Source of the DNA: Campylobacter massiliensis
Lineage (GTDB): Bacteria; Campylobacterota; Campylobacteria; Campylobacterales; Campylobacteraceae
Assembly: GCF_014253065.1 (NCBI RefSeq)
Contig: NZ_JACLZK010000002.1
Location: forward strand, 682,001 to 746,000
DNA: 64,000 nt
Reading direction: 5' to 3'
The notes under the pieces were generated by a model that searched no databases, had not been told where the DNA came from, and worked only from the letters and a program-made list of their open reading frames with translations. Of this stretch, positions 33,431 through 42,265 are shown piece after piece. The number at the start of each line of letters is the position of its first letter. Position 1 is the stretch's first letter. Both the position numbers and the translations under genes were made by a program.

Positions 33431-33475
33431 TGCTCCTTATTGAATTATGATAAGGAGCAAGCAATATTTATTCCA
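33431..33475 (-). promoter_or_regulatory. Sigma-54 promoter with Shine-Dalgarno inverted repeat
   Basis: Minus strand TGGAATAAATATTGCTT (33475-33459) has GG-N10-GC, the -24/-12 signature, and resembles Campylobacter flagellar sigma-54 promoters (GGAA-N6-TTGCTT). TGCTCCTTAT (33431-33440) and ATAAGGAGCA (33450-33459) form a perfect 10-bp inverted repeat. On the minus strand the downstream arm contains AAGGAG, the ribosome binding site of the 33426 gene. Initiation 12 nt after -12 would be at about 33449, just past the upstream arm. Confidence 0.65.
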
Positions 33476-33673
33476 GATTTATTATTGCCCTAAGATCTGT
33501 GTTTTAAAATCATCTAGAACTCTTTAGTCCAGTGAATATATAATATAGATAAGAAGCTCTATTGATGTTTTTTTAAAAAATAGTTGATTTTTTTTAATAC
33601 GCAGGTCGTTTTTGCTTGCATATATTATTGAAATTCGATATATTAGTCTCATCTATAAAAAAAGGAGATAAGT

Positions 33674-34066
33674 ATGAAAAAAAATATGTATGTAGATTTT
33701 TTCAAAAGTTGCCGTATTTATTTTAACGGCGAGATGTTTGAGTTTATTGGCTACGGCGGTAGACCAATGCAAACGAAAACCCTTAGCAACGATGAAGAAT
33801 CGTGGATCAACTGCTGGGAAACTATGGAAAAAACAGGTATTAGTGTAAATCCATTAAATGGAGAACCTGACTATACTTGTTTTATTGATCCCTATTATTT
33901 TTCTGATCACGACTACTATTGCTTTGTCGAGTACTACCTAGACGGCGACGAGGACGATGGGGTGTTTCACGTCAAGAGCTACGAATTCGTTCATCCCGAC
34001 GATACTGAGCGAATAGCCGAACTAGACAAGATCGCAAAAAATAGCCAGGGGTTGTACCTAAAATAA
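33674..34066 (+). CDS. Hypothetical acidic protein (130 aa)
   Basis: ATG after AAAGGAGATAAGT. Acidic and aromatic, with DYTCFIDPYYFSDHDYYCF and DGDEDDGVFHVKSYEFVH. Soluble, no signal peptide. It does not share modules with the neighbouring family. Unknown; it reads away from the sigma-54 gene and towards a phosphoesterase. Confidence 0.6.
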   Translation: MKKNMYVDFFKSCRIYFNGEMFEFIGYGGRPMQTKTLSNDEESWINCWETMEKTGISVNPLNGEPDYTCFIDPYYFSDHDYYCFVEYYLDGDEDDGVFHVKSYEFVHPDDTERIAELDKIAKNSQGLYLK

Positions 34067-34201
34067 TTTTCGTAACTGAAATTTGTGTTAGTTTACGCAG
34101 ATTTCAGCTCAAATTAGTTTTTAAAATATACAATTTCAGTACTTCTATACAAAAAACTTAACCCAAAAATTTTCCGCAAATTTAAAAATCAAGAACAAAA
34201 A

Positions 34202-34879
34202 ATGATAAAGATAAAACACATAAACGAAAACGACTACGCGCGGATTTTCGTATTCGGCGATCTGCACGGCTCCCTCGGGCTTTTTAACCTGATGCTTAAA
34301 AAGATAAATTTGAGCAAAAAAGATCTGATAATCATCCTGGGCGACAGCTGCGACCGCGGCGAGGATACGATCGGACTATATAAAAAGTACGCCGAGCTTA
34401 TTAGAAACGGATACGCGCTGATCCACGTACTGGGAAATCACGAGAAAATGATGATGGACGGGTATTTTGGCGGCGACGCGCTAGATCATCAAATTTGGCT
34501 TAGAAACGGCGGAGATAAAACCAAAAGGTCGATCTACAAGCGAAATTTAAACAGCTTCGCGCTCTCGTGGCTCAAAGATTTCATTAACGACATGCCTCAC
34601 GTCGTAAGCTCGGAGCAAAGCATATTCGTCCACGCGGCCTTTGACGGCGATAAAAGCGAAGAGGAACAGGACGAGGACTACGTGCTGTGGAGCATAGATC
34701 CATTTTGGGAGAGTAATAATACGGGCAAGCGGATATTTCACGGGCACGTCGTAAGCGAGGAAAATAGAATAACCAGGCGCGCAAACGACGTCTTTTCTAT
34801 GGACGTGGGAGCCGTGTTTTTTAAAAGACTAGAGATAATGGAGATAAAAAGCGGCAAGAAATTTGAAGTGAGCCTATAA
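34202..34879 (+). CDS. Calcineurin-like metallophosphoesterase (PrpA/ApaH-like)
   Basis: 225 residues. All metal-site motifs are present: GDLHG near 20, GDSCDRG near 50, GNHEKM near 80, a later FVHAAFD, and IFHGHVV. This order fits bacterial PPP-family Ser/Thr phosphatases and diadenosine tetraphosphatases. The substrate cannot be told. Flanked by long A/T-rich gaps, so probably monocistronic. GC content is higher than in the effector genes. Confidence 0.88.
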   Translation: MIKIKHINENDYARIFVFGDLHGSLGLFNLMLKKINLSKKDLIIILGDSCDRGEDTIGLYKKYAELIRNGYALIHVLGNHEKMMMDGYFGGDALDHQIWLRNGGDKTKRSIYKRNLNSFALSWLKDFINDMPHVVSSEQSIFVHAAFDGDKSEEEQDEDYVLWSIDPFWESNNTGKRIFHGHVVSEENRITRRANDVFSMDVGAVFFKRLEIMEIKSGKKFEVSL

Positions 34880-35067
34880 TATCATTACAAGTTCAGGCGA
34901 GAATTTAAGCAAAAATTTAGCGTTTTAATAGGATAAATGCAGGCAGGCTCTCAAATTTAGCGAGATCACACAGGCTAGCCCTCCCCCGAAATGGCAAGGA
35001 AACATACATACTAGATATAAAGCAGCTCTCGGGGTGAGGATAAATTTAAACAAACTCTATGCGCCAG

Positions 35068-36552
35068 TTAAATTCCAAGCACACTATCTTTTAGCTCACC
35101 AATCTTCTCCTTTCCGCTCTTTACGTCCACGAGAGTTATTTGCCCGTTTCTAAAATGCCATTCACTAAATTTCATCACACATCCCTTGGCCTTTTTTTCT
35201 AGCATTTTTTCTTGTAGCTTATTTATACATTCAAACTCGTACGCCGCCTCTCGTTTTTCAAGATCATTAATAAATATATGATTTAGTAAAACCTTTTCGC
35301 CGTCGTGTAAACACTCAAAAGGCTTTAGCCTAGAGCAGTTTACCGCATCCGCGCCAATGGTAAACAGGCTTTTGTTTTTCATCAGATAAATATCCACCAT
35401 ATTTCCCATCAAAGCTTCGTATTTCTCGTACCCTAGCCCTTTTTTTAAAGTATATTCGTTCTGAAACGCAAGAATAAGCTCAACCTTGCTCTGACGCAAA
35501 ATTTCCTCGTGGAAATTTGAATTTTCACTAGCTATTTTGGCGGCTTCATCCAAAAATAAACTAATAGGTATTACGTTTTCCCTACCTGCTCTTGCGATGA
35601 AGCTAGGGATAAAACTATCTAAAAGCATGGCTAAAGTCTGACTGCTTGAGTTTAGGGCATTAAATACGACGATCTTGCCTTCGTTTAGATACTGCGAGAT
35701 GCTGTTTTTATCGGCATTCATCGCCTCGTCATCAGCTAGCTCGTTGATCACTGTAGTCATAATAGAAAGGTTCCTAAAGTCGTTTGCTATCTTCTCGTTA
35801 TCTTTTGCATCAGTAACGTCAAATCTACTCATAATATCGATCAAATTTTGCCTAGCCTTTAGTAGATCTCTAAACCTCAAACGAACCTCCTTTTTCTCAC
35901 CATTAACCAAATACGGGTTTGGACTCAAATAACGCTTAATGCTTGCTAAAAACTCGTTAAATTTTAAAAGCTCTTGTGTCAGATTTCTTATCGTATGGAT
36001 GTTGAACGGATATATGCTGCTAAGTTTGATAGCAGCATCAATGCCTCTTACATTATACTTCTTAGCGACGTCTACAAATTCGCTCAGAGTTTTTAGAAAA
36101 TTAAATATGGTTAGGGTCAAATTTGCGCCGTACTCCTGCCAAAGGCTATCGTTGCGAGATTGCATGCGAGCGCTAGCGGCATTTTTAAAATCCCTAGCAG
36201 AGATATCTTGTACTAAATTTATCTTCTCGCCAAGAAATGTCCCGACAACAACGACATCTTTTAGCCTGCCAGCTCTTTTAGCTAGTGCCTTAACCGCATC
36301 CCCTTCGCAACCTTTGTAGTCAAACACGAATATTCCGTGTCCTCGCTGCATCCTATCGAGTAAATTTGGATATATCATCGAGGTGGTCTTGCCGCAGCCA
36401 GTCTCGCCGATGATAGCAGCGTGAGTGAAGTTGCAAGGGATTATGAGATTGCCCTCCTTGCAAATTTGCGCGGCTTCTTCTTGCTGGGCAAATCCTATCT
36501 CGCCAGAGCTTTGCTCGCCCTCTTCGTACCTTAGAAAACCTATCGGTCTCAT
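35068..36552 (-). CDS. TraG/VirD4-like coupling ATPase
   Basis: 494 residues. Walker A GETGCGKT at 49-56, IFVFDYKG near 77 and Walker B ISLFLDEA at 330-337 match the DNA-pumping coupling proteins of conjugation (TraD_N/TraG class). No N-terminal membrane helices are seen, unlike full VirD4. It would bring the relaxase-DNA complex to a secretion channel that is not encoded here. Last gene of a minus-strand series from 38726. A 16-bp near-palindrome lies 47 bp upstream of the start. AGGAGAAAAG ribosome binding site. Confidence 0.82.
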   Translation of the reverse strand: MRPIGFLRYEEGEQSSGEIGFAQQEEAAQICKEGNLIIPCNFTHAAIIGETGCGKTTSMIYPNLLDRMQRGHGIFVFDYKGCEGDAVKALAKRAGRLKDVVVVGTFLGEKINLVQDISARDFKNAASARMQSRNDSLWQEYGANLTLTIFNFLKTLSEFVDVAKKYNVRGIDAAIKLSSIYPFNIHTIRNLTQELLKFNEFLASIKRYLSPNPYLVNGEKKEVRLRFRDLLKARQNLIDIMSRFDVTDAKDNEKIANDFRNLSIMTTVINELADDEAMNADKNSISQYLNEGKIVVFNALNSSSQTLAMLLDSFIPSFIARAGRENVIPISLFLDEAAKIASENSNFHEEILRQSKVELILAFQNEYTLKKGLGYEKYEALMGNMVDIYLMKNKSLFTIGADAVNCSRLKPFECLHDGEKVLLNHIFINDLEKREAAYEFECINKLQEKMLEKKAKGCVMKFSEWHFRNGQITLVDVKSGKEKIGELKDSVLGI

Positions 36553-36598
36553 CTTTTCTCCTTTTTTTGAAATTATGATGGAATTGTCGCATCTTTCT

Positions 36599-36614
36599 TT
36601 CAGAAGCTTTTGAA
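36599..36614. promoter_or_regulatory. TTCAGAAGCTTTTGAA operator, site 1
   Basis: A near-perfect palindrome (one mismatch) 46 bp upstream of the 36552 start. The same motif stands at nearly the same distance before the genes starting at 37162 and 42174, and an AT-rich -10 candidate (CATAAT) lies between. It is likely a shared operator or activator site. Confidence 0.55.
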
Positions 36615-36763
36615 TGACGCGCCTGTCGGGGTTTGATTAAAATTTGAGTTAAAAAAATAGAGGCAAATTTGAGAAAATTAAGGCAAAAGAGGTAAAAATT
36701 TAGCGAAAAGGTAAAAATTTGAGTTAAATCTAAAGGGCGCGGTAATATTTGCGCCCAAATTTG

Positions 36764-37162
36764 CTACAAATGCAGCAAAAACATCAAAAAAACGCCAAAT
36801 ATAGTTCCTAGGGCAAATGTCTCAAGCCTTATGAGGGGGACGTTTTTTTGAAAAGTATTAACCGTTTTTAGAAGCTTTGTTTGGCACTCGGTATATTCTA
36901 TCGCCCTTTGTCTTAGCAAATAGGTGCACGGAAAGATATTTTCCTTAAAGTAGGCAACGCAGTCTTGTAATCTCTCGATGGTTTCTTTAGGGTCGTCTAT
37001 GCCTATACCGGCCGTTGCTAGCACGAATTTTATCTCTAGCGCCTCGACGGAGTTCTGGGTTTCGTCGGCAAATTTATCGTATTTTTCCTTGATATAGGCG
37101 ATTATCTCCTCGCCGCTTTTCCCGGCTATTTCGCTTTGCGCACTATCTTGTGGTTCTTGCAT
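36764..37162 (-). CDS. Hypothetical tail-anchored membrane protein (132 aa)
   Basis: Helical cytoplasmic part (about 1-110: GEEIIAYIKEKYDKFADETQ, ETIERLQDCVAYF) and one C-terminal membrane helix (LGTIFGVFLMFLLHL). AAAGGAGAAG ribosome binding site. Located in the mobilisation segment between a coupling ATPase and a 346-residue unknown. No family recognised. Confidence 0.6.
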   Translation of the reverse strand: MQEPQDSAQSEIAGKSGEEIIAYIKEKYDKFADETQNSVEALEIKFVLATAGIGIDDPKETIERLQDCVAYFKENIFPCTYLLRQRAIEYTECQTKLLKTVNTFQKNVPLIRLETFALGTIFGVFLMFLLHL

Positions 37163-37206
37163 ATCTTCTCCTTTATAAAAATATGCAAGAATTCTAGCTT
37201 TAATCT

Positions 37207-37222
37207 TTCAGAAGCTTTTGAA
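37207..37222. promoter_or_regulatory. TTCAGAAGCTTTTGAA operator, site 2
   Basis: Identical to site 1 over 16 bp and 44 bp upstream of the 37162 start, again with an A/T-rich -10 candidate (CATATTTT) between motif and gene. Confidence 0.55.
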
Positions 37223-37233
37223 AGTCGCCACTG

Positions 37234-38274
37234 CTACATTTTAGGATGAAATAGATCGTTTATGAAATTTGGATTTAGCATAAACAAAACAGAGTAAAGG
37301 GTCAAAATTTGAGTCGTCGTATCCTCGTCTTCTTTGGCATTTGGACTAACTAGTAAAATTTCGTCTTTCTTGTTTTTGTTTAAGATATGCTTGCACTCTT
37401 TTAAAAACTCTATTAGTTTATCTGAAAACAGCCCCATGACATGCAGGGTCTTATCTTGGATCTTGATAGCTATTTTTTCTTTGAAGTCTATTAGGGTGAT
37501 TGGATTTGAGGTTAAATTTTGCGTAAAAAAAGCCATTGTAGGCGATGCTAATTTGACCGGTGATGGGGCGGCGTACATCATTGCGGACGGACTCGGTGGA
37601 GGCGACTTTGCAAGATTGGTCATTTTTTTTGCAATCACGATTTTACAAATTTTATCTATCCCTAGAGCAAAGTCTTCAAAAAGATTTTTAGGAAATTTTG
37701 CTTCTAATGCACCATGCATATTAATCTCCGAATCAATCATAATAAAAAATGGTGCATATAGCATTTCCGGCCCATCGGCCTCTATTTGAAAAACGGCTTC
37801 TAATGCTTCCAAAAAATTATTTTCATTTATCGGAAGCCATACCCTATTATTTTTACCTTCCGACAGTATAGCTATTATATATTTGCCACTAAGTAGATCC
37901 GCAAATTGATCTTTTTGTAGCCCTCTTTTTCTTTGTAGACCTTTTGCATCTTCCTCAAAATAACATAAAGTAGATATTTGATTTGGCGTATATCCTGTTT
38001 TTATGTCGTCAGGAGTTAATTTGGGTTTTAGATAATCCATGGCCTCCGACTCGCCTTTGTTTATCAGCTTTTGAAAAAATTCTCGAAACATGTCGTATTT
38101 GCTATTAAAAAATCTTCCGTATGCTTCTTTGAATAAAATTTCTGTTTTAACCCTATGGCTTGAATATATTAATTTTAATCTGTTATACCTAGCCAAAAGA
38201 GCGGATTTTCTGTTTGATTCCAGCTGATTTGGGTTATCCTCGCGCACTTTTGATGCTTTATTTTTATTATTCAT
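37234..38274 (-). CDS. Hypothetical island protein (346 aa)
   Basis: Soluble, basic N-terminus (NKNKASKVREDNPNQLESNR) and a Pro/Ser/Ala-rich linker near residue 225 (SPPPSPSAMMYAAPSPVKL). The C-terminal domain has LIEFLKECKHILNKNKKDEI. It follows the 38292-38726 gene by 17 bp and may be co-transcribed. No motif recognised. Confidence 0.55.
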   Translation of the reverse strand: MNNKNKASKVREDNPNQLESNRKSALLARYNRLKLIYSSHRVKTEILFKEAYGRFFNSKYDMFREFFQKLINKGESEAMDYLKPKLTPDDIKTGYTPNQISTLCYFEEDAKGLQRKRGLQKDQFADLLSGKYIIAILSEGKNNRVWLPINENNFLEALEAVFQIEADGPEMLYAPFFIMIDSEINMHGALEAKFPKNLFEDFALGIDKICKIVIAKKMTNLAKSPPPSPSAMMYAAPSPVKLASPTMAFFTQNLTSNPITLIDFKEKIAIKIQDKTLHVMGLFSDKLIEFLKECKHILNKNKKDEILLVSPNAKEDEDTTTQILTLYSVLFMLNPNFINDLFHPKM

Positions 38275-38291
38275 TCTTTATCCTGTCAAAT

Positions 38292-38726
38292 CTAAAATTC
38301 AAGCGATAAGTCGTCTTCATTACTCTTATTACAAATTCCTCGTAAAGGATGTTTTTTGCGCTCTATCTCATAAAGCTCATTTTCGATTTTTTCCCTTAGA
38401 TGTTCGTCGTCGCGGTCTAAAGCCTCAAGCGCTTCCTTGAGCAACTTTTGAGCTTCGCCGAGCTTATCTTGTCTCGAAAGGCAAATGGCGAGCCTGTAAA
38501 GACATCTGGCAAGCTGATCTTGCGGGACTTTGCGAACTATGTCTTTTAGCTCGCAAATCGCCTCTTCTTTTCCCTTCTTTGAAATTTTAAGCTCCAAAAG
38601 TCCCAAATTTAGCTCAAAAGCGCACTCAAAAAGATTGTTTTCCATAGCAACAGCGATGTGCTGTTTATAAAAGCGTTTTTTATCAAATTTAACGCTTAGA
38701 GACGTTATTCTTTTTAGATCGTTCAT
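38292..38726 (-). CDS. TPR-like hypothetical protein (144 aa)
   Basis: Alpha-helical pairs with TPR-like spacing: NNLFECAFELNLGLLELKIS, LARCLYRLAICLSRQDKLGE, AQKLLKEALEALDRDDEHL. Probably a protein-protein adaptor. First gene of the minus-strand series leading to the coupling ATPase. Confidence 0.55.
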   Translation of the reverse strand: MNDLKRITSLSVKFDKKRFYKQHIAVAMENNLFECAFELNLGLLELKISKKGKEEAICELKDIVRKVPQDQLARCLYRLAICLSRQDKLGEAQKLLKEALEALDRDDEHLREKIENELYEIERKKHPLRGICNKSNEDDLSLEF

Positions 38727-39070
38727 TTTCGTTCCTTTGGGCTGAATTATACCAAATTTGGGCTTTGCAAAGGCTTGTAAAAGTGGACTCGCCCCCCTAG
38801 GATACTAAAATAGTATTTATAAAATCCCAAAAGCTACCGAAATAGACTAGATTATTGCTCTTTTTAAAAAATAAAGAACTACTTGACCCAGTTGACTTGT
38901 CGATAAGCTAAGTTCACTTTTTGCAGCCGCACAGGTTGACACCCTAAAACATATACTCTTTGAGTGCGCACAAATAAACCTATATTTAACCGTTTACTGT
39001 GCAACCTGGTTTATGTATTTTCAGAAAATAAAATATTTTAGTTCTGAAATTCAAATTACATAAAATATTC

Positions 39071-39076
39071 TATAAT
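39071..39076 (+). promoter_or_regulatory. -10 element of the mobilisation operon
   Basis: TATAAT, 56 bp upstream of the 39133 start, within A/T-rich DNA as usual for Campylobacter sigma-70 promoters that lack a strong -35. The remaining 38727-39060 shows no gene; it is the likeliest further place for oriT sequences. Confidence 0.45.
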
Positions 39077-39132
39077 TAATGTAGGGATTGGCAAAAAGCT
39101 GATTTCAATTTTAAACAAAAGGAGGAATTGCT

Positions 39133-39582
39133 ATGAAAAATAGTGATCCTAAAACATTTAACAGTCTCGAGGAAGCAAGGACCTACTACGCCTCTCTTTC
39201 GAGAAAGTTGCTAGCTAAAAAGGAAAATACGCTTTTTAGACTGGCCAAAATCAATGCGGAAATGGAAAATTTGGAAAAGAATTTTCGCGAATACAGCCTT
39301 GCATTGCCGCTCTGCGACCAAAAAAGATACTATCTATCGATGCTAATCGATATGGAACGGACGTCAAAAAAGGGCGCGCCAGAAAACGCAAACTACACGG
39401 TCGCCGATATAGATGGGCTCATCGAGGTACTCAACAAAGATGCAGCTAGGCCTATTTCTAGCATATCGGCACCTCCGTCGCAGTCGGCTAACGAAAACTC
39501 TACCGGCAAAGAAAACAAACAGTCGGCTACTACGACTTCTACCGACAAGAAAGCGGAGGTCGGGGATGATAAGAAAAAGTAG
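39133..39582 (+). CDS. Mobilisation accessory protein (149 aa, coiled coil)
   Basis: ATG after AAAAGGAGGAATT, a strong ribosome binding site. Residues 1-75 are helical and basic (ARTYYASLSRKLLAKKENTL), and the last 50 are a Ser/Thr/Lys-rich tail (ENSTGKENKQSATTTSTDKK). It precedes the relaxase-like gene by 65 bp. Small helical proteins in this position often assist relaxase binding at oriT, but no family match is claimed. Confidence 0.55.
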   Translation: MKNSDPKTFNSLEEARTYYASLSRKLLAKKENTLFRLAKINAEMENLEKNFREYSLALPLCDQKRYYLSMLIDMERTSKKGAPENANYTVADIDGLIEVLNKDAARPISSISAPPSQSANENSTGKENKQSATTTSTDKKAEVGDDKKK

Positions 39583-39591
39583 CCTATCTAA

Positions 39592-39612
39592 CGGTATCCA
39601 TAATGGATACCG
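39592..39612. repeat. GGTATCC inverted repeat 1 (left of relaxase)
   Basis: CGGTATCCA, TAA, TGGATACCG: 9-bp arms and a 3-nt centre, a near-continuous palindrome. A related GGTATCC/GGATACC pair is at 40465-40485 directly after the relaxase gene. Candidate oriT or autoregulatory site. Confidence 0.6.
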
Positions 39613-39647
39613 CGCTAACGACGATAAATTTAAAAAAGGAGACAAAA

Positions 39648-40457
39648 ATGTCAGTTTTAAAAAATAATCGGTTTACAAGTAAAATGACGTGTTTTAAAAT
39701 TCAGCGTAGCGCGCCTAACGCTTTTGCACATAATGACCGCAGTCAAACGGTGGATCACGCTTACCCCCAGTTTTCGCATCTCAACGAAGTCGACGCGAGT
39801 GCATTTCTGGCCGAAGAAAGATATCTATGTATGCTTACGCAGGCGATCCAAAACTACATAGCTAGAACGGGTCAAAGAGTTCAAGTCGATCCAAAAAACA
39901 TCAGGCGCTCGGCCATAGTACTGATCGAAGACCGCCATACTCTAGACGACGTCAGACGGCTTTGCGATGTAATAGAGAGAAAATACGGATGGCGCACGAT
40001 ACAAATCGCTATCCACAGGGACGAGGGCTGCTTCGACGAGGACGGCGTTTGGCATCCAAATTTGCATGCGCATATCGAATTTTTCGTACTTGGAACGGAT
40101 GGAGTAAATTTATACAAAAGCCGCGACTTTGGACCACTAAAGATGAAGGAGCTGCAAACTCTAGCTGCAAACGTTTTAGGCATGCGTCGAGGCATCAACT
40201 ACTCCGCCATCGGCCAAACGCCCAGAAAAGGGTTGCCTCATCAAGTATACAGGCTCCTTGCTCAGACTACCGCACAACTAACAAACAAGATAGAAAAACT
40301 TGAAAATACGCTTGCGCAAAAAGGCAACGAGCTAGAAAAATTAAAAAAACTAATAAAACTGCCTGAAGAGCAAAGCCACAACGAGATTGAAACCAAATGC
40401 AGTAAAGCATTTGCGAGAATCTTTGAAGGCGTCGATTATCATATAGATGAAATTTGA
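39648..40457 (+). CDS. MobV/Pre-like relaxase
   Basis: 269 residues from the ATG at 39648, which follows AAAGGAGACAAAA; an ATG at 39603 lies inside an inverted repeat and has no ribosome binding site. H123-R-D-E-G and W-HPNLHAHIEF (136-145) match the metal-binding HxxDE...NxHxH pattern of Pre/Mob plasmid relaxases, which nick oriT. The C-terminal 60 residues are a coiled coil (LTNKIEKLENTLAQKGNELE). Shorter than most MobV enzymes. The nicking Tyr/Asp is not assigned. Confidence 0.7.
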   Translation: MSVLKNNRFTSKMTCFKIQRSAPNAFAHNDRSQTVDHAYPQFSHLNEVDASAFLAEERYLCMLTQAIQNYIARTGQRVQVDPKNIRRSAIVLIEDRHTLDDVRRLCDVIERKYGWRTIQIAIHRDEGCFDEDGVWHPNLHAHIEFFVLGTDGVNLYKSRDFGPLKMKELQTLAANVLGMRRGINYSAIGQTPRKGLPHQVYRLLAQTTAQLTNKIEKLENTLAQKGNELEKLKKLIKLPEEQSHNEIETKCSKAFARIFEGVDYHIDEI

Positions 40458-40464
40458 CTACGCC

Positions 40465-40485
40465 AGGTATCCGCTTAGGATACCT
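40465..40485. repeat. GGTATCC inverted repeat 2 (right of relaxase)
   Basis: AGGTATCC, GCTTA, AGGATACCT region: 8-bp arms AGGTATCC (40465-40472) and GGATACCT (40478-40485). The core is the same as the repeat at 39592-39612, so two sites bracket the relaxase gene. Confidence 0.6.
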
Positions 40486-40569
40486 ACTCGCAAGGACAAT
40501 GAGAACAAATTAAATACCATTTTATATAGGGTAATAATAGCTCATTATTACCCTTCACCAATTTCAAGT

Positions 40570-42174
40570 CTAAATAACGCCAAAGCAAGGCGTAGAAGCG
40601 GTATTTATATAAGTGTGATTTGTAATCTTTTTATTTCTTTGTTCATGTTTGATTATTTTAGCTTTTAGTTGCGTTAAATTTTCCATATTAAGATACTCAA
40701 AAATACTTGAAATCCCATCAAACGCTTTCAATATATGCACTTGCGTAATTATTGCGCTATCCTGAGAATAGATCAGAATAGAATTAGACTTGTCTTTTCG
40801 CAACATTAGCTTAGTCACATTTGACAATTGTTCTTGTTTGTTGCCTATAAATTTTGACTTGCTTGGCACATGTCTTAATGCCAAAGCAATATTCGGCATA
40901 GACTCGCCAATACCAGCATGGGCGTCATATGCGCTAATTATTTGAGCAAAAGTTCCCCTTAAGCGATGAGCACTAACATCTTTATCTTTTACAACCTTAT
41001 CAATCGCCCTATTAACTCTATGTTCCAAAGCATTTTTGGTCTTACAAATACTCTTTATTTTTTTTATCCAGTCATAATTGGCTAGGTCATGAATATTTTT
41101 ATGAAGAACCATCTCATCTTCAGAAGTATGCCCAAATTTTCCTTTAGCTGTTTTTACCCTAATAAGCTTTATATCACCTCTTTCAAAAAAACTGTCTTTA
41201 TCTAACCTCATAAACTCTTCCATACGAAGTCCTGTGTGCAATGTAAATCTAATATAGTCGAGTATTTCCTTTTCTATCCCATATCCTCCAGAGAATATTT
41301 TTTTTAATTCATCCAATGTAAAATTTCTTTTTTTATTACTTATATCTACACTATACCTAATAACCGTTTCCTTAGAAAATGGGTTTTTGCTTATTATATT
41401 CCTGCTTATAAAATAGTTATAAAATTTATACAGATAGCCAACTGTATTATTTGCCCTATCCTTGCTAATATTGTTTGCGATGTATTCATGAAATTTGTTG
41501 GCTTCCTCATACCCCACATCAACAAAACCAACTTTATTTTTATCCAAGAATTTTTCCAGCCTATCCACTGCAAGCCTATACTCTTTCATTGTAGATTCAG
41601 TACAACGCTGCTTACTCTTATTCTTCAGGTAATCCTCTAATAATTCCTTAATGTTTTTAAGTAGCGCGTTATTCTTTAATTGTTTATCGCTATATTTACT
41701 TTTACATTTTTTTAATGCATAATCACTAATAACCTTTATGATACGATTCGAAATAAATTCTCCACAAACCAAGGCACCATCATTCATAAATTTTATCGTT
41801 TCTTTTTCTGGACAAGAATTCGTCCTATTTATACAACAAAAATTTGATAGTTTGCAATCTATGATTTCAGCAATCTCTTTTTGAAACCTTAAAAAATTCT
41901 TATTCTTGTTATTTTTGCTAAAATAGTCCGACAAAGATCTATATTTTTCAATATCTCTTTTAGAAATATTTTCACAGTATTTACTTATAAGCACCCCTGA
42001 GGCCTTAAACCATTTTTCTCTAGGAGCCCCCTTAATCCTACTGATTTGTTTAAAACAACTTTTTATATCTTCATGCAACTTTTTAGGCTCATACATATAG
42101 TACTCCCTGATGGCATCATGGTCAAGCTCTTCGTATCTACTTACATCAAATAGCTTCCTTACATCTAATTTCAC
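40570..42174 (-). CDS. Tyrosine recombinase-like protein lacking the catalytic Tyr (534 aa)
   Basis: GTG start with AAAGGATAATAA ahead. A core-binding SAM-like part (near 190-275: MKEYRLAVDRLEKFLDKNKV) is followed by a catalytic-type domain: TGLRMEEF, SAHRLRGTF and LALRHVPSKSKFIGN. Aligned with its neighbour, the nucleophilic Tyr position is Phe (SKSKF). The extra N-terminal 180 residues contain a Cys group (NFCCINRTNSC). Its tandem position suggests a structural or directionality partner of the 42266-43630 enzyme. An operator-like palindrome lies 47 bp upstream. Confidence 0.75.
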   Translation of the reverse strand: MKLDVRKLFDVSRYEELDHDAIREYYMYEPKKLHEDIKSCFKQISRIKGAPREKWFKASGVLISKYCENISKRDIEKYRSLSDYFSKNNKNKNFLRFQKEIAEIIDCKLSNFCCINRTNSCPEKETIKFMNDGALVCGEFISNRIIKVISDYALKKCKSKYSDKQLKNNALLKNIKELLEDYLKNKSKQRCTESTMKEYRLAVDRLEKFLDKNKVGFVDVGYEEANKFHEYIANNISKDRANNTVGYLYKFYNYFISRNIISKNPFSKETVIRYSVDISNKKRNFTLDELKKIFSGGYGIEKEILDYIRFTLHTGLRMEEFMRLDKDSFFERGDIKLIRVKTAKGKFGHTSEDEMVLHKNIHDLANYDWIKKIKSICKTKNALEHRVNRAIDKVVKDKDVSAHRLRGTFAQIISAYDAHAGIGESMPNIALALRHVPSKSKFIGNKQEQLSNVTKLMLRKDKSNSILIYSQDSAIITQVHILKAFDGISSIFEYLNMENLTQLKAKIIKHEQRNKKITNHTYINTASTPCFGVI

Positions 42175-42220
42175 TTATTATCCTTTTTTTGAAATATAAG
42201 TGAAAATTTATAGGCTATCT

Positions 42221-42236
42221 TTCAAGAGCTTTTGAA
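42221..42236. promoter_or_regulatory. TTCAAGAGCTTTTGAA operator, site 3
   Basis: Same palindrome as at 36599 and 37207 with two central changes (AG for GA). Lies 46 bp before the GTG at 42174, and inside the 91-bp gap between the two recombinase genes, implying that the second recombinase has its own regulated promoter. Confidence 0.5.
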
Positions 42237-42265
42237 TATCGTCAAATAGGCTTTTTAGTATCCTT

